Below, in pieces: positions 10,759 to 20,500 of a DNA stretch of 64,000 bases (position 1 is its first letter; every line of letters starts with the position of its first letter). Below the pieces are notes generated by a model. The model ran no database searches. It saw only the letters and a list, made by a program, of their open reading frames with translations, and was not told where the DNA came from. The DNA comes from Apostichopus japonicus (lineage: Eukaryota > Echinodermata > Holothuroidea > Aspidochirotida > Stichopodidae), in assembly GCF_037975245.1 (NCBI RefSeq), contig NC_092580.1, positions 9,213,001-9,277,000 of the forward strand, given 5' to 3'. The translations under genes were made by a program, and so were the position numbers.

Positions 10759-12507
10759 CACTAGAATTATTGGAGAGTGCACAGTTAGGTTTCTGCTACC
10801 AGTTTTTCATTTTTATCGAAAAGAGTATCCGAATGTGTAAATGTTTTTTGGAGGTTCTTTGTTTTGTTTTCCATGGTGACCCAAAACAATATATAGTCAT
10901 AGTCAGTGTGCATGAGGACACCAGGGGTCACGAGTAGCTCATTGTTTGTGGTAAAATAAACTTCATAACAAGATAACCCTTTACGAAACGGTCACTATCA
11001 TATTTGTTCCGAACCATTTCTTTTTCCCCTCAGCATGAGGAAAAGACGTTAACTAAATGGGCTTTTTTAGTCTTTATCAGTAGGCATAACTTTCAGTCGA
11101 TGAAGATTGGAAAATCAGTGTCATTCGGTGGCACAAGTCATTGAGACTGGACGAAGGCTGTTCGATGGACACCATGCGAACGGGTTGAGTGGTTCAGTGG
11201 CACTCTTCTATGATCCGGGGCAAAGAGAACAGTCTGGGGCAAAGAGAACAGTCTGTATTGGTCGAAAACATAAGGGGAGCCATCATTAGTTAAGCGGTCT
11301 CCATCACCAATTTCGAGCCCCACACGGGGCGGGGGAATTGGCTGATTCCGTCGAAAGCGCTAGGAGGTTCACTGTGTACAGAGTTATTATACATAGGCCT
11401 ACAGCGCATGTGTGATGAACCCTGTACGAAACTTTCACTGTGCGATGTTATCGATTAATGCCTGCATATAAAACTTCGATCAAAGTACATCATACAATAC
11501 TAGTGTGCTAAGATATGTCTAAACCAATTCCAAACATATCTTAATATATGTACGAAAAGCTACGGGTAATTTTAAACGGGAATATCTTCGTTGCAACAAA
11601 TGGATGCAGAAACTCCAAGTGCTGGTTTCTATGTTGATGACGTAACTTTTCCGACCCATCATGAACGACTATTTACGCACACTTGCAAACCTGTTTGGGG
11701 AAAAAATTCGCGTCCCGGGCCGAAAACAATCGTTCCAGTCGACAACGTATGAGGTGCTCCTTTCGGTTAAGAGAAGACAACTCTATGTAAACAATAACTT
11801 TGACAATTGTTTTAGTTATACTGGAATATGAAAATTCACCTATTGTGTTTGTATTCTGGACATGTTTTATGAGTTCCAGGATAACTTTTGGGGTACAGAC
11901 AATGAATAAAACGTCTAATTTTATCTCAAGAATTCAAAGCCTGGAATGCTGGAATGTACGGATAAAGCTGATATGTACAGCTGGATTGTTTGTTTTATTT
12001 TTTAATTTAAAATCAATGTGAAGGACTGGTACTAGCAAGAAAGAGAAGATTTTGCTTATGACGGTATATGTTCGGAACATTGCATAATTGGATTAAATAT
12101 ACACACTTTTTTTCATTGGAATTACATCAACGTAATAAAACATGAATATTTAGTCTTGATATTTCTACACCAATTTCTCACGAAGTTTCGCTTATTTGTT
12201 AATATGATTTCATAATTGCTTCGGAAATATGAATGGCTGAGTTTTAGTTCCCTGAAAAATTTAGGGCACATAGCTACAAATAAAACCCTAGTCACCTTTA
12301 CGAAGATTAGCACCTTCTGGTTAACACTTTTAAAATGCATATTTCAAAACGACAATGATTTTTTGCCCTCTGACCAACTGTCTTATTTCGAATACAACAT
12401 ATGGCAATCCATATTCGAAATAAGACAGTGAAGTATGTACGCTTTGTTGAAAATGACAGCCTGAAGCATTTACCTCCAGTCCTCTTCTCAAAAGGAAATG
12501 CTAGCTT
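10759..12507 (+). repeat. Island repeat unit U4 (internally deleted)
   Basis: Fourth copy, shortened to 1749 bp. It follows U3 closely until about 11760, then lacks the GCAAACGGTCCCC to TGATGTAA stretch. It also has more substitutions in the 11800-12360 part and lacks the region between TTCGAATACAACAT and GTATGTACGCTTTG, including the G-rich run. A perfect hairpin marks that second deletion point (12378-12428). Confidence 0.75.
12378..12428. other. Perfect 17-bp inverted repeat at a deletion junction
   Basis: Arms CTGTCTTATTTCGAATA (12378-12394) and TATTCGAAATAAGACAG (12412-12428) are exact reverse complements around a 17-base loop. The left arm belongs to the normal unit (compare CTTATCTCGAATACAAC near 6725, 8471 and 10523). 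The right arm has no counterpart there: it sits where about 200 bp of the unit are missing. This fits a templated inverted duplication made during repair of a break. Confidence 0.8.
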
Positions 12508-12640
12508 CACTAGAATTATTGGAGAGTGCACAGGTTAGGTTTCCGCTACCAGTTTTTCATTTTTATCGAAAAGAGTATTGGAATGTGTGAATGTTTTTTG
12601 GAGGTTCCTTGTTTTCCACAAAACATGGTGCCCCAACACG
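12508..12640 (+). repeat. Truncated island repeat unit U5
   Basis: The first 130 bp or so of the unit (CACTAGAATTATTGGAGAG to the GGTGCCCCAACACGATATA region), after which similarity to the other units stops. This is the right end of the tandem unit series. Confidence 0.65.
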
Positions 12641-13345
12641 ATATAAGAACTATAGAACAGTTTTTTTTTGTCAAGCTACCTAGACGACTTTTTCAAAAAT
12701 CGTTTGTTATGGTATTTTTCACTTTTAACAATCTCAGCGTACTGTACGACGGTCAAAAAGGATTCAGTCCTTAAAAACTTAGCGTAGCTGGCACTGGTTA
12801 ATATAGATGACAAGTTGTCCAAAGCCCGTTGCTTTATAAGCTTTTTAAAGCTTATTCATTATTGCATCAGAGGATGTTGCATTGTAGGTAGTTTAATCCA
12901 AATTTACAATTTTTAACAAAACTGTCATGCATTCAGTTAAACTATCCGCTGCGATGTTCCATGCAGGCTCTACCACAGGTCTACTTTTTATTAAAAATAT
13001 AAAAAATGTTTAAAATTTTATTTGCCAATCAGGATTAATATACAATAAAACTACAGCCTTAAGCTCCTGAATGAATATATGTACATGTATCAATTTTGCC
13101 TAAAGAGCAATCGGGGTTTTATTCTTCGTTGGAAAACAAAATGGTACAAGAATGGGTGCCAAGTCCATTAAATATATGGAAACTCAAAATCAATTGCTAC
13201 ACACACATCTTATTCTGCAACCACTTTCAACGCCAACTTTATATGATATTTAAGGGCAAAACGGTTTAAGCATAGTTTCTCAGAACCTGTCTTTTTCCCT
13301 GCCAAGGTTCCCTTGACCAAACACTTTCCTTCCCACCAACTATGA
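12641..13345. other. Unassigned AT-rich island DNA
   Basis: About 700 bp with no recognised gene, RNA or repeat family. It includes T-rich stretches near 12661 and a short palindrome at 12836. Reading frames are short and show no recognisable domain. Confidence 0.5.
12836..12855. other. 20-bp near-perfect palindrome
   Basis: ATAAGCTTT and AAAGCTTAT arms around a central TT. It is isolated in AT-rich DNA and has no other sign of function. Confidence 0.4.
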
Positions 13346-13760
13346 CATTATGGCTCTTGGCGAGAACCGCTCCACCGAAAAAAACAATTCTGTAAAAAAC
13401 AGTGTAATCTCTCAACGATCTAAGACACCCCTTTTTAGTCCCAAACACGACGGGGTACAAAGTTTTGATCGAATCGAAGCGGGTGCACCCTCTCATCCAG
13501 AAGAGGCTCTCTACCTTAAAATGGGGCTTACGTCAAATTTTGAGCCCATTCGAGACGGAGAACAGTCCGTTCGGGTCGAAATCGTACACCTTTGCCTCTC
13601 TCGTCGGAAAAGATACACCTTGCGTAAAAAGGTGCATACCAAACGGTTCAGTTTTCAGCCTCAAACACCTTGGGGAACCGGCCGTTTCGGTCGAATATTG
13701 ACTCGGCAAGAGGAGACACTCCACTGTGAAACGGTGTCAACCACCAAGGAGATCGTCGAT
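13346..13760 (+). repeat. Second patch of the degenerate 104-bp repeat
   Basis: Unit landmarks recur: TCAAATTTTGAGCCC at about 13532, AAACGGTTCAGTTTTCAGCC near 13640 and AAACGGTGTCAACCACC near 13728, with GTTCGGGTCGAAATCG and GTTTCGGTCGAATATTG and the AAGAGGAGACA word at the expected places. Spacing is about 102-107 bp. A 149-codon frame (13350-13799) and shorter overlapping frames run through this patch. They are most simply open by chance in GC-richer repeat DNA, since the units diverge with no sign of protein conservation. Confidence 0.6.
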
Positions 13761-14064
13761 CGACAACGAATGAGGTTTTTGAACTCATTATTAATGTAAG
13801 CCTAATAAGGTTATGCTAACAATTCACGGTTTAAAAAAGACACAAATTTCAAAATAAGCCCAAATGTTTACACAAAAAACAAAAGCTTAAAGAGGTTATG
13901 AAATGGGGAAAATATTCTTTCTCATCGTATTCTGTATACTCGTAACTTTCCAATGATACCCAATTTGTGTCAAACGGAGCTTTGCATCCTCGAGGAATAA
14001 ACGATCAAAAATTCGAGGGTAATTAAAAACTTCGAAAAATTGTTGTACTTACGGTAAGGCGGCG

Positions 14065-14072
14065 TGACGTCA
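14065..14072. promoter_or_regulatory. Left subterminal TGACGTCA palindrome of the transposon
   Basis: An 8-bp perfect palindrome 174 bp in from the left end of the element body, matched by one at 14873-14880 that ends 184 bp from the right end. The near-symmetric placement suggests subterminal sites, possibly for a transposase or a host factor; this is inference. Confidence 0.3.
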
Positions 14073-14203
14073 GTCGAGGAACTCAGCTCACTTACGAGCT
14101 ATGTTTACATTCTTAAACGTCTGAGAACACACAACATTACACTCTTGCAGCGCTCCGTAGTAATTACGAACAGATACGTAAATTTATCTCGTTACTGTTA
14201 AAT

Positions 14204-14302
14204 ATGCCGAGCCGATATGTGGTATCAGGTTGCTCCACCACAAGTAAAGACGGATTTCTACTGCAAGCTTTTCCAAAAGATGAGAGAAATCGTAGAATTT
14301 GA
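14204..14302 (+). pseudogene. THAP zinc-finger N-terminal fragment, decayed
   Basis: A 32-codon frame from ATG ending at TGA reads MPSRYVVSGC, then a short linker, then FPKDERNRRI. This matches the start of a THAP domain (DNA-binding C2CH zinc finger: Met-Pro at the N terminus, Cys pair, then a Phe-Pro-x-Asp motif and an invariant Trp). Two key positions are lost by changes that each fit a single G-to-A step: the first zinc-ligand Cys at residue 5 is Tyr (TAT for TGT), and the Trp expected after RRI is a stop (TGA for TGG). The frame after the stop continues TRLAQTT, which is plausible THAP sequence. The fragment sits inside a TTAA-flanked element, so it probably derives from that element's transposase gene. 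An exon boundary near 14292 is an alternative reading. It is too short for the ORF cut-off and is not functional as seen. Confidence 0.65.
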
Positions 14303-14872
14303 ACACGACTCGCTCAAACCACTACACATAGCACAACGTTATGGGTGCCTGTAGGCCTATACTGTTGCCAAATTACTTGTAATGACCATAGCCTAGGCCT
14401 CCTTGATACAGCAAATGACGATTTGTTGTTGGTTCCCTAATATTTTGCACAAAACTTAAAGCCAGTTGGTTTTAGAACAATCAATTCTAGATCTGCAAGT
14501 TTTCGTTTGTGGTAAAACTGGCGTTGTGATTGTACGTAACAGTTGGATGATACAATTACACGGGCTAGCCTGTTATACAACGTCTATTAGTTAGGTCAAG
14601 GGCCATGTTACCAGTACTACTATAAGGGTTGCACTGTAACAGAATGTCACATTTTCCTTCCACTGTAAGACACAACATTCTAGAAGCTTCGATACGAAAT
14701 TAAGTAGCAGGATCATCGACATTCGAGATAAATTTAAATCATATGAAAGTCTTAATAACGGTGGTTTTGTTTATGCTCAACCGACCAGTTTCGGTTCAGG
14801 GTCGTCCAACCGTTCTGCTCGGGGACTTATAAACAGCGGGGAGTCGGCTTTGGCTGAATTGGTTCCTTTGAA

Positions 14873-14880
14873 TGACGTCA
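14873..14880. promoter_or_regulatory. Right subterminal TGACGTCA palindrome of the transposon
   Basis: Partner of the site at 14065, 184 bp from the right end of the element body. Flanking bases differ between the two, so only the palindrome core is shared. Confidence 0.3.
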
Positions 14881-15068
14881 GATGAACTGCGGTGGGCAGC
14901 GTTGGTTTTTTTTTTACGAGTGGCAGCTCGAGAGGTCTCTAGGGAATACTTTGACAGCGAATTTATGGCGTTTGAAGCCATATTTACGGAAAGTTGTGCA
15001 TGGGTGGTGTAGTAATGTAGATAAACCATTCCAAGACATGAACATTTTTCATTTCATAACCTCCTTAA

Positions 15069-15225
15069 GACTTAAAACCGGGGTACGGTGCCTGCCAATA
15101 ATTTGGAGCGACCTCCGGAATTTGGAAGCTGACGCTTACCCTTTGATAACGCACGGGATATTCTTGTAGGTAATGGCAAACACCCATTTTAAATTTGCGG
15201 CTTACGTCCACCTTTCAGCAAGTGA
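15069..15225. other. Short unassigned flank right of the transposon
   Basis: About 150 bp between the transposon and the next degenerate repeat patch, with no recognised feature. Frames that open here (15173 onward, + strand) have no recognisable domain. Confidence 0.4.
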
Positions 15226-16040
15226 GTCGAAGAACAGGCCATATCGGTTAAAAACGAAAAAGGGTGTTCCTCTTGGGAACGAGCTAACCCCTTCTTTTGA
15301 AATGCAACCGCGACCAAGAATGTTATGGTCGAACAACGATTGGAGTGTTCAAAATTTAAAGAGGCGGGTAAAATCAAAAGGATGGGCTCTTTACCCGGTC
15401 GCAGATATCTTTTTCCGGGTAGGGTTACTTCTTTCGATTATAGGTGGACCCCATACATTTACGACCGGAACGGAATGTTTCCGTCAATTGGAAGCTTAGA
15501 CCCTGTTCGATGTAGAGGTAGACGCTCTGCCGATAAAATGCGAGTTATTTGAGGAAATAAACAAGAGCATGATGAACACATGAATAATATTTCGAACGGG
15601 ATGAGTACAATCACACTTGTCTATGTGAATGGTCCAGAGAAGACAACAATCCGTATCGGTCGGGAATACAACGTGTGCTCATCTACGCGGTAGGAGATGT
15701 CTTAAGATTAACGGTGTCTCCATCACCACACGAGGCGGTAACAGGTCAGTTCGGCCGGAATTTGGTGGGAGTGGCTTCTTTTGCTGTCGAAAGCCCCAAT
15801 CCATGGCGGGGTGTCACTTCTTTTTTCGATTGCAACAGAGATTGTTACCACCAGAATCTTGGCGGAAGTGGCTTCTTTTACTGTTAATGATAAAAAACCA
15901 TTTAGCCCGTCTCTAATGGCATTGCAAAGTGGACATAGTCCTCGTAAAAAATCCTGCTCTCGCCAAGAGCAGAACCGTAAGTTTTCAATAGAACCGACCT
16001 GTTACCCTCCGGCGTATTTGTTGCTCAAAGCCTGATGGTA
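15226..16040 (+). repeat. Third, most degenerate patch of the 104-bp repeat
   Basis: The clearest unit is at about 15708-15770: AACGGTGTCTCCATCACCA, then an ACGAGGCGGTAACAGGTCA stretch that closely matches 5635-5673 in U1. Weaker landmarks (ACAGGCCATATCGGTT near 15234, AGAGAAGACAACAATCCG near 15636, GAAGTGGCTTCTTTT near 15862) suggest further decayed units. Several overlapping frames of 60-110 codons exist here with no recognisable domain. Confidence 0.45.
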
Positions 16041-16117
16041 GACCACGTTTTCTTTATTGGTCGTCTCCTTCTTGGGCACAGTTCATTTCAATTCATATAG
16101 AGCAGGTGAGAGGGGCT

Positions 16118-17595
16118 ACCGGTGACCCCTAAGATCCACATGCAAAATCTATGGACTTCCGGTGATCCTTAGAATCCACATGCACACCGACTATGAAGTT
16201 GGTCCGACTTTCCCTGCCTGAGATATCGCGTTTACAAAGTTCGTCACCATTTCTTCACTGGTGACCTCAAATGACCTTCGACCTGCACCAAAATCCTTTG
16301 ACTTCCGGTGGTTCTTAGGAGCCACATGCACACCGACTATGAAGTTGGTCCGACCTTCCCTGCGTCAGATATCGCGTTTACAAAGTTCGTCACCATTTCT
16401 TCACTGGTGACCTCAAATGACCTTCGACCTGCACCAAAATCCTTTGACTTCCGGTGGTTCTTAGGAGCCACATGCACACCGACTATGAAGTTGGTCCGAC
16501 CTTCCCTGCGTGAGATATCGCGTTTACAAAGTTCGTCACCATTTCTTCCCTGGTGACCTCAAATGACCTTCGACCGGAACCAAAATCCTTTGACTCCCGG
16601 TGATCCCTAGGATCCACGTGCACCCCGACTATGAAGTTGGTCCGACCTTCCCTGCGTGAGATATCAAGTTTACAAAGTTCGTCACCATTTCTTCCCTGGT
16701 GACTTCAAATGACCTTCGACCTGTATCAAAATCTTTGGACTTCCGGTGATCCCTAGGATCCACGTGCACCCCGACTATGAAGTTGGTCCGACCTTCCCTG
16801 ACTGAGATAACGCGTTTACAAAGTTCGTCACCATTTCTTCCCTGGTGACCTCAAATGACCTTCGACCTGTATCAAAATCTTTGGACTTCCGGTGATCCCT
16901 AGGATCCACGTGCACCCCGACTATGAAGTTGGTCCGACCTTCCCTGCCTGAGATATCGCGTTTACAAAGTTCGTCACCATTTCTTCCCTGGTGACCTCAA
17001 ATGACCTTCGACCTGTATCAAAATCCTTGGACTTCCGGTGATCCCTAGGATCCACGTGCACCCCGACCATGAAGTTGGTCCGACCTTCCATGCCTGAGAT
17101 ATCGCGTTTACAAAGTTCGTCACCATTTCTTCCCTGGTGACCTCAAATGACCTTCGACCGGAACCAAAATCCATGGACTTCCGGTGATCCTTAGGATCCA
17201 CGTGCACACCGACTATGAAGTTGGTCCGACCTTCCCTGCCTGAGATATCGCGTTTACAAAGTTTGTCACCATTTCTTCCCTGGTGACCTCAAATGACCTT
17301 CGACCGGAACCAAAATCCATGGACTTCCGGTGAATCCTAGGATCCACGTGCACACCGACTATGAAGTTGGTCCGACTTTCCATGCCTGAGATATCGCGTT
17401 TACAAAGTTCGTCACCATTTCTTCCCTGGTGACCTCAAATGACCTTCGACCGGAACCAAAATCGATGGAATTCCGGTGATCGCCAGGATCCACGTGCACC
17501 CCGACTATGAAGTTGGTCCGACCTTCCCTGCCTGAGATATCGCGTTTACAAAGTTCGTCACCATTTCTTCCCTGGTGACCTCAAATTTTCTTCGA
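16118..17595 (-). repeat. Island-proximal diverged satellite edge
   Basis: The array opens with a 26-bp monomer fragment (ACCGGTGACCCCTAAGATCC and a few bases) joined to a monomer that starts in a different phase (AAAATCTATGG). The next monomers carry edge-only variants: TTCTTCACTGG, CTGCACCAAAATCC or CTGTATCAAAATC, GTGGTTCTTAGGAGCC, and CCTTCCCTGCGTGAG. Two adjacent monomers near 16280 and 16426 are almost identical. Greater divergence at an array edge is expected where unequal exchange is less effective. Confidence 0.85.
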
Positions 17596-20500
17596 CCGGA
17601 ACCAAAATCCTTGGACTTCCGGTGATCCCTAGGATCCACGTGCACCCCGACTATGAAGTTGGTCCGAGTTTCCATGCCTGAGATATCGCGCTTACAAAGT
17701 TCGTCACCATTTCTTCCCTGGTGACCTCAAATGACCTTCGACCGGAACTAAAATCCTCGGGCTTCCGGTGATCCCTAGGATCCACGTGCACCCCGACTAT
17801 GAAGTTGGTCCGAGTTTCCATGCCTGAGATATCGCGTTTACAAAGTTCGTCACCATTTCTTCCCTGGTGACCTCAAATGACCTTCGACCGGAACCAAAAT
17901 CTATGGACTTCCGGTGACGTCAAAGATCCACGTGCACCCCGACTATGAAGTTGGTCCGACCTTTCATGCCTGAGATATCGCGTTTACAAAGTTCGTCACC
18001 ATTTCTTCCCTGGTGACCTCAAATGACCTTCGACCGGAACCAAAATCTATGGACTTCCGGTGATCCCTAGGATCCACGTGCACCCCGACTATGAAGTTGG
18101 TTCGAGTTTCCATGCCTGAGATATCGCGTTTACAAAGTTCGTCACCATTTCTTCCCTGGTGACCTCAAATGACCTTCGACCGGAACCAAAATCTATGGAC
18201 TTCCGGTGATCTCTAGGATCCACGTGCACCCCGACTATGAAGTTGGTCCGAGTTTCCATGCCTGAGATATCGCGTTTACAAAGTTCGTCACCATTTCTTC
18301 CCTGGTGACCTCAAATGACCTTCGACCTCCACCAAAATCTATGGACTTCCGGTGACGTCAAAGATCCACGTGCACCCCGACTATGAAGTTGGTCCGACCT
18401 TTCATGCCTGAGATATCGCGTTTACAAAGTTCGTCACCATTTCTTCCCTGGTGACCTCAAATGACCTTCGACCGGAACCAAAATCTATGGACTTCCGGTG
18501 ATCCCTAGGATCCACGTGCACCCCGACTATGAAGTTGGTCCGAGTTTCCATGCCTGAGATATCGCGTTTACAAAGTTCGTCACCATTTCTTCCCTGGTGA
18601 CCTCAAATGACCTTCGACCGGAACCAAAATATATGGACTTCCGGTGACGTCATAGATCCACGTGCACTACGACCATGAAGTTGGTCCGAGTTTCCATGCC
18701 TGAGATATCGCGTTTACAAAGTTCGTCACCATTTCTTCCCTGGTGACCTCAAATGACCTTCGACCGGAAGCAAAATATATGGACTTCCGGTGATCTTTAG
18801 GATCCACGTGCACCCCGACTATGAAGTTGGTCCGACCTTCCATGCCTGAGATATCGCGTTTACAAAGTTCGTCACCATTTCTTCCCTGGTGACCTCAAAT
18901 GGCCTTCGACCGGAACCAAAATCTATGGACTTCCGGTGATCCCTAGGATCCACGTGCACCCCGACTATGAAGTTGGTCCGAGTTTCCATGCCTGAGATAT
19001 CGCGTTTACAAAGTTCGTCACCATTTCTTCCCTGGTGACCTCAAATGACCTTCGACCGGAACCAAAATCTATGGACTTCCGGTGACGTCAAAGATCCACG
19101 TGCACCCCGATTATGAAGTTGGTCCGACTTTCCATGCCTGAGATATCGCGTTTACAAAGTTCGTCACCATTTCTTCCCTGGTGACCTCAAATGACCTTCG
19201 ACCGGAACCAAAATCCTTGGACTTCCGGTGATCCCTAGGATTCACGTGCACCCCGACTATGAAGTTGGTCCGAGTTTCCATGCCTGAGATATCGCGTTTA
19301 CAAAGTTCGTCACCATTTCTTCCCTGGTGACCTCAAATGACCTTCGACAGGAACCAAAATCTATGGACTTCCGGTGATCCGCAGGATCCACGTGCACCCC
19401 GACTATGAAGTTGGTCCGACCTTCCATGCCTGAGATATCGCGTTTACAAAGTTCGTCACCATTTCTTCCCTGGTGACCTCAAATGACCTTCGACCGGAAC
19501 CAAAATCTATGGACTTCCGGTGATCCGTAGGATCCACGTGCACCCCGACTATGAAGTTGGTCCGACCTTCCATGCCTGAGATATCGCGTTTACAAAGTTC
19601 GTCACCATTTCTTCCCTGGTGACCTCAAATGACCTTCGACCGGAAGCAAAATATATTGACTTTCGGTGATCCCTAGGATCCACGTGCACCCCGACTATGA
19701 AGTTGGTCCGAGTTTCCATGCCTGAGATATCGCGTTTACAAAGTTCGTCACCATTTCTTCCCTGGTGACCTCAAATGACCTTCGACCGGAACCAAAATCC
19801 TTGGACTTCCGGTGATCTCTAGGATCCACGTGCACCCCGACTATGAAGTTGGTCCGAGTTTCCATGCCTGAGATATCGCGCTTACAAAGTTCGTCACCAT
19901 TTCTTCCCTGGTGACCTCAAATGACCTTCGACCGGAACTAAAATCCTCGGGCTTCCGGTGATCCCTAGGATCCACGTGCACCCCGACTATGAAGTTGGTC
20001 CGAGTTTCCATGCCTGAGATATCGCGTTTACAAAGTTCGTCACCATTTCTTCCCTGGTGACCTCAAATGACCTTCGACCGGAACCAAAATCTATGGACTT
20101 CCGGTGACGTCAAAGATCCACGTGCACCCCGACTATGAAGTTGGTCCGACCTTTCATGCCTGAGATATCGCGTTTACAAAGTTCGTCACCATTTCTTCCC
20201 TGGTGACCTCAAATGACCTTCGACCGGAACCAAAATCTATGGACTTCCGGTGATCCCTAGGATCCACGTGCACCCCGACTATGAAGTTGGTTCGAGTTTC
20301 CATGCCTGAGATATCGCGTTTACAAAGTTCGTCACCATTTCTTCCCTGGTGACCTCAAATGACCTTCGACCGGAACCAAAATCTATGGACTTCCGGTGAT
20401 CTCTAGGATCCACGTGCACCCCGACTATGAAGTTGGTCCGAGTTTCCATGCCTGAGATATCGCGTTTACAAAGTTCGTCACCATTTCTTCCCTGGTGACC

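Larger units (their letters stand above)
13887..15068 (+). mobile_element. Kolobok-like DNA transposon, non-autonomous or decayed
   Basis: A body of 1174 bp (13891-15064) lies between two TTAA tetranucleotides (13887-13890 and 15065-15068), consistent with a TTAA target-site duplication. The ends are imperfect inverted repeats: AGAGGTTATGAAATG on the left, and GGAGGTTATGAAATG as the reverse complement on the right. Similarity extends further inward with a small gap (AAAATATTC versus AAAATGTTC). Inside is a relic of a THAP-domain first exon (14204-14302). TTAA duplications together with a THAP domain are features of the Kolobok superfamily, and a THAP domain alone also occurs in P-like elements. 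TGACGTCA palindromes lie 174 and 184 bp from the two ends. The element is too short for a full transposase and no catalytic domain is seen. piggyBac also uses TTAA but has neither these ends nor a THAP domain. Confidence 0.75.

Noticed and set aside
6070-12021. Small + strand frames shared by the island units (starting near 6070, 7766, 9820 and 11800)
   Set aside because: Frames shift between copies through one-base indels and in U4 lose the start region. Similarity is at DNA level from duplication, not protein conservation.
13350-13799. 149-codon + strand frame, the longest in the window
   Set aside because: It lies across degenerate 104-bp repeat units with other overlapping open frames; no recognisable domain.
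14796-15029. 77-codon minus-strand frame inside the transposon
   Set aside because: No transposase motif; overlaps non-coding terminal sequence of the element.
13887-15068. piggyBac element, on the basis of TTAA flanks
   Set aside because: Ends start AGAGG/GGAGG rather than a CCC-type terminus, and the internal relic is a THAP domain.
5427-16040. Common origin of the 104-bp repeat and the 146-bp satellite from shared words (CCGGTCGAA, TCACCA-ATTTC)
   Set aside because: The words lie on opposite strands relative to each other in the two repeats and are short; not enough to claim homology.
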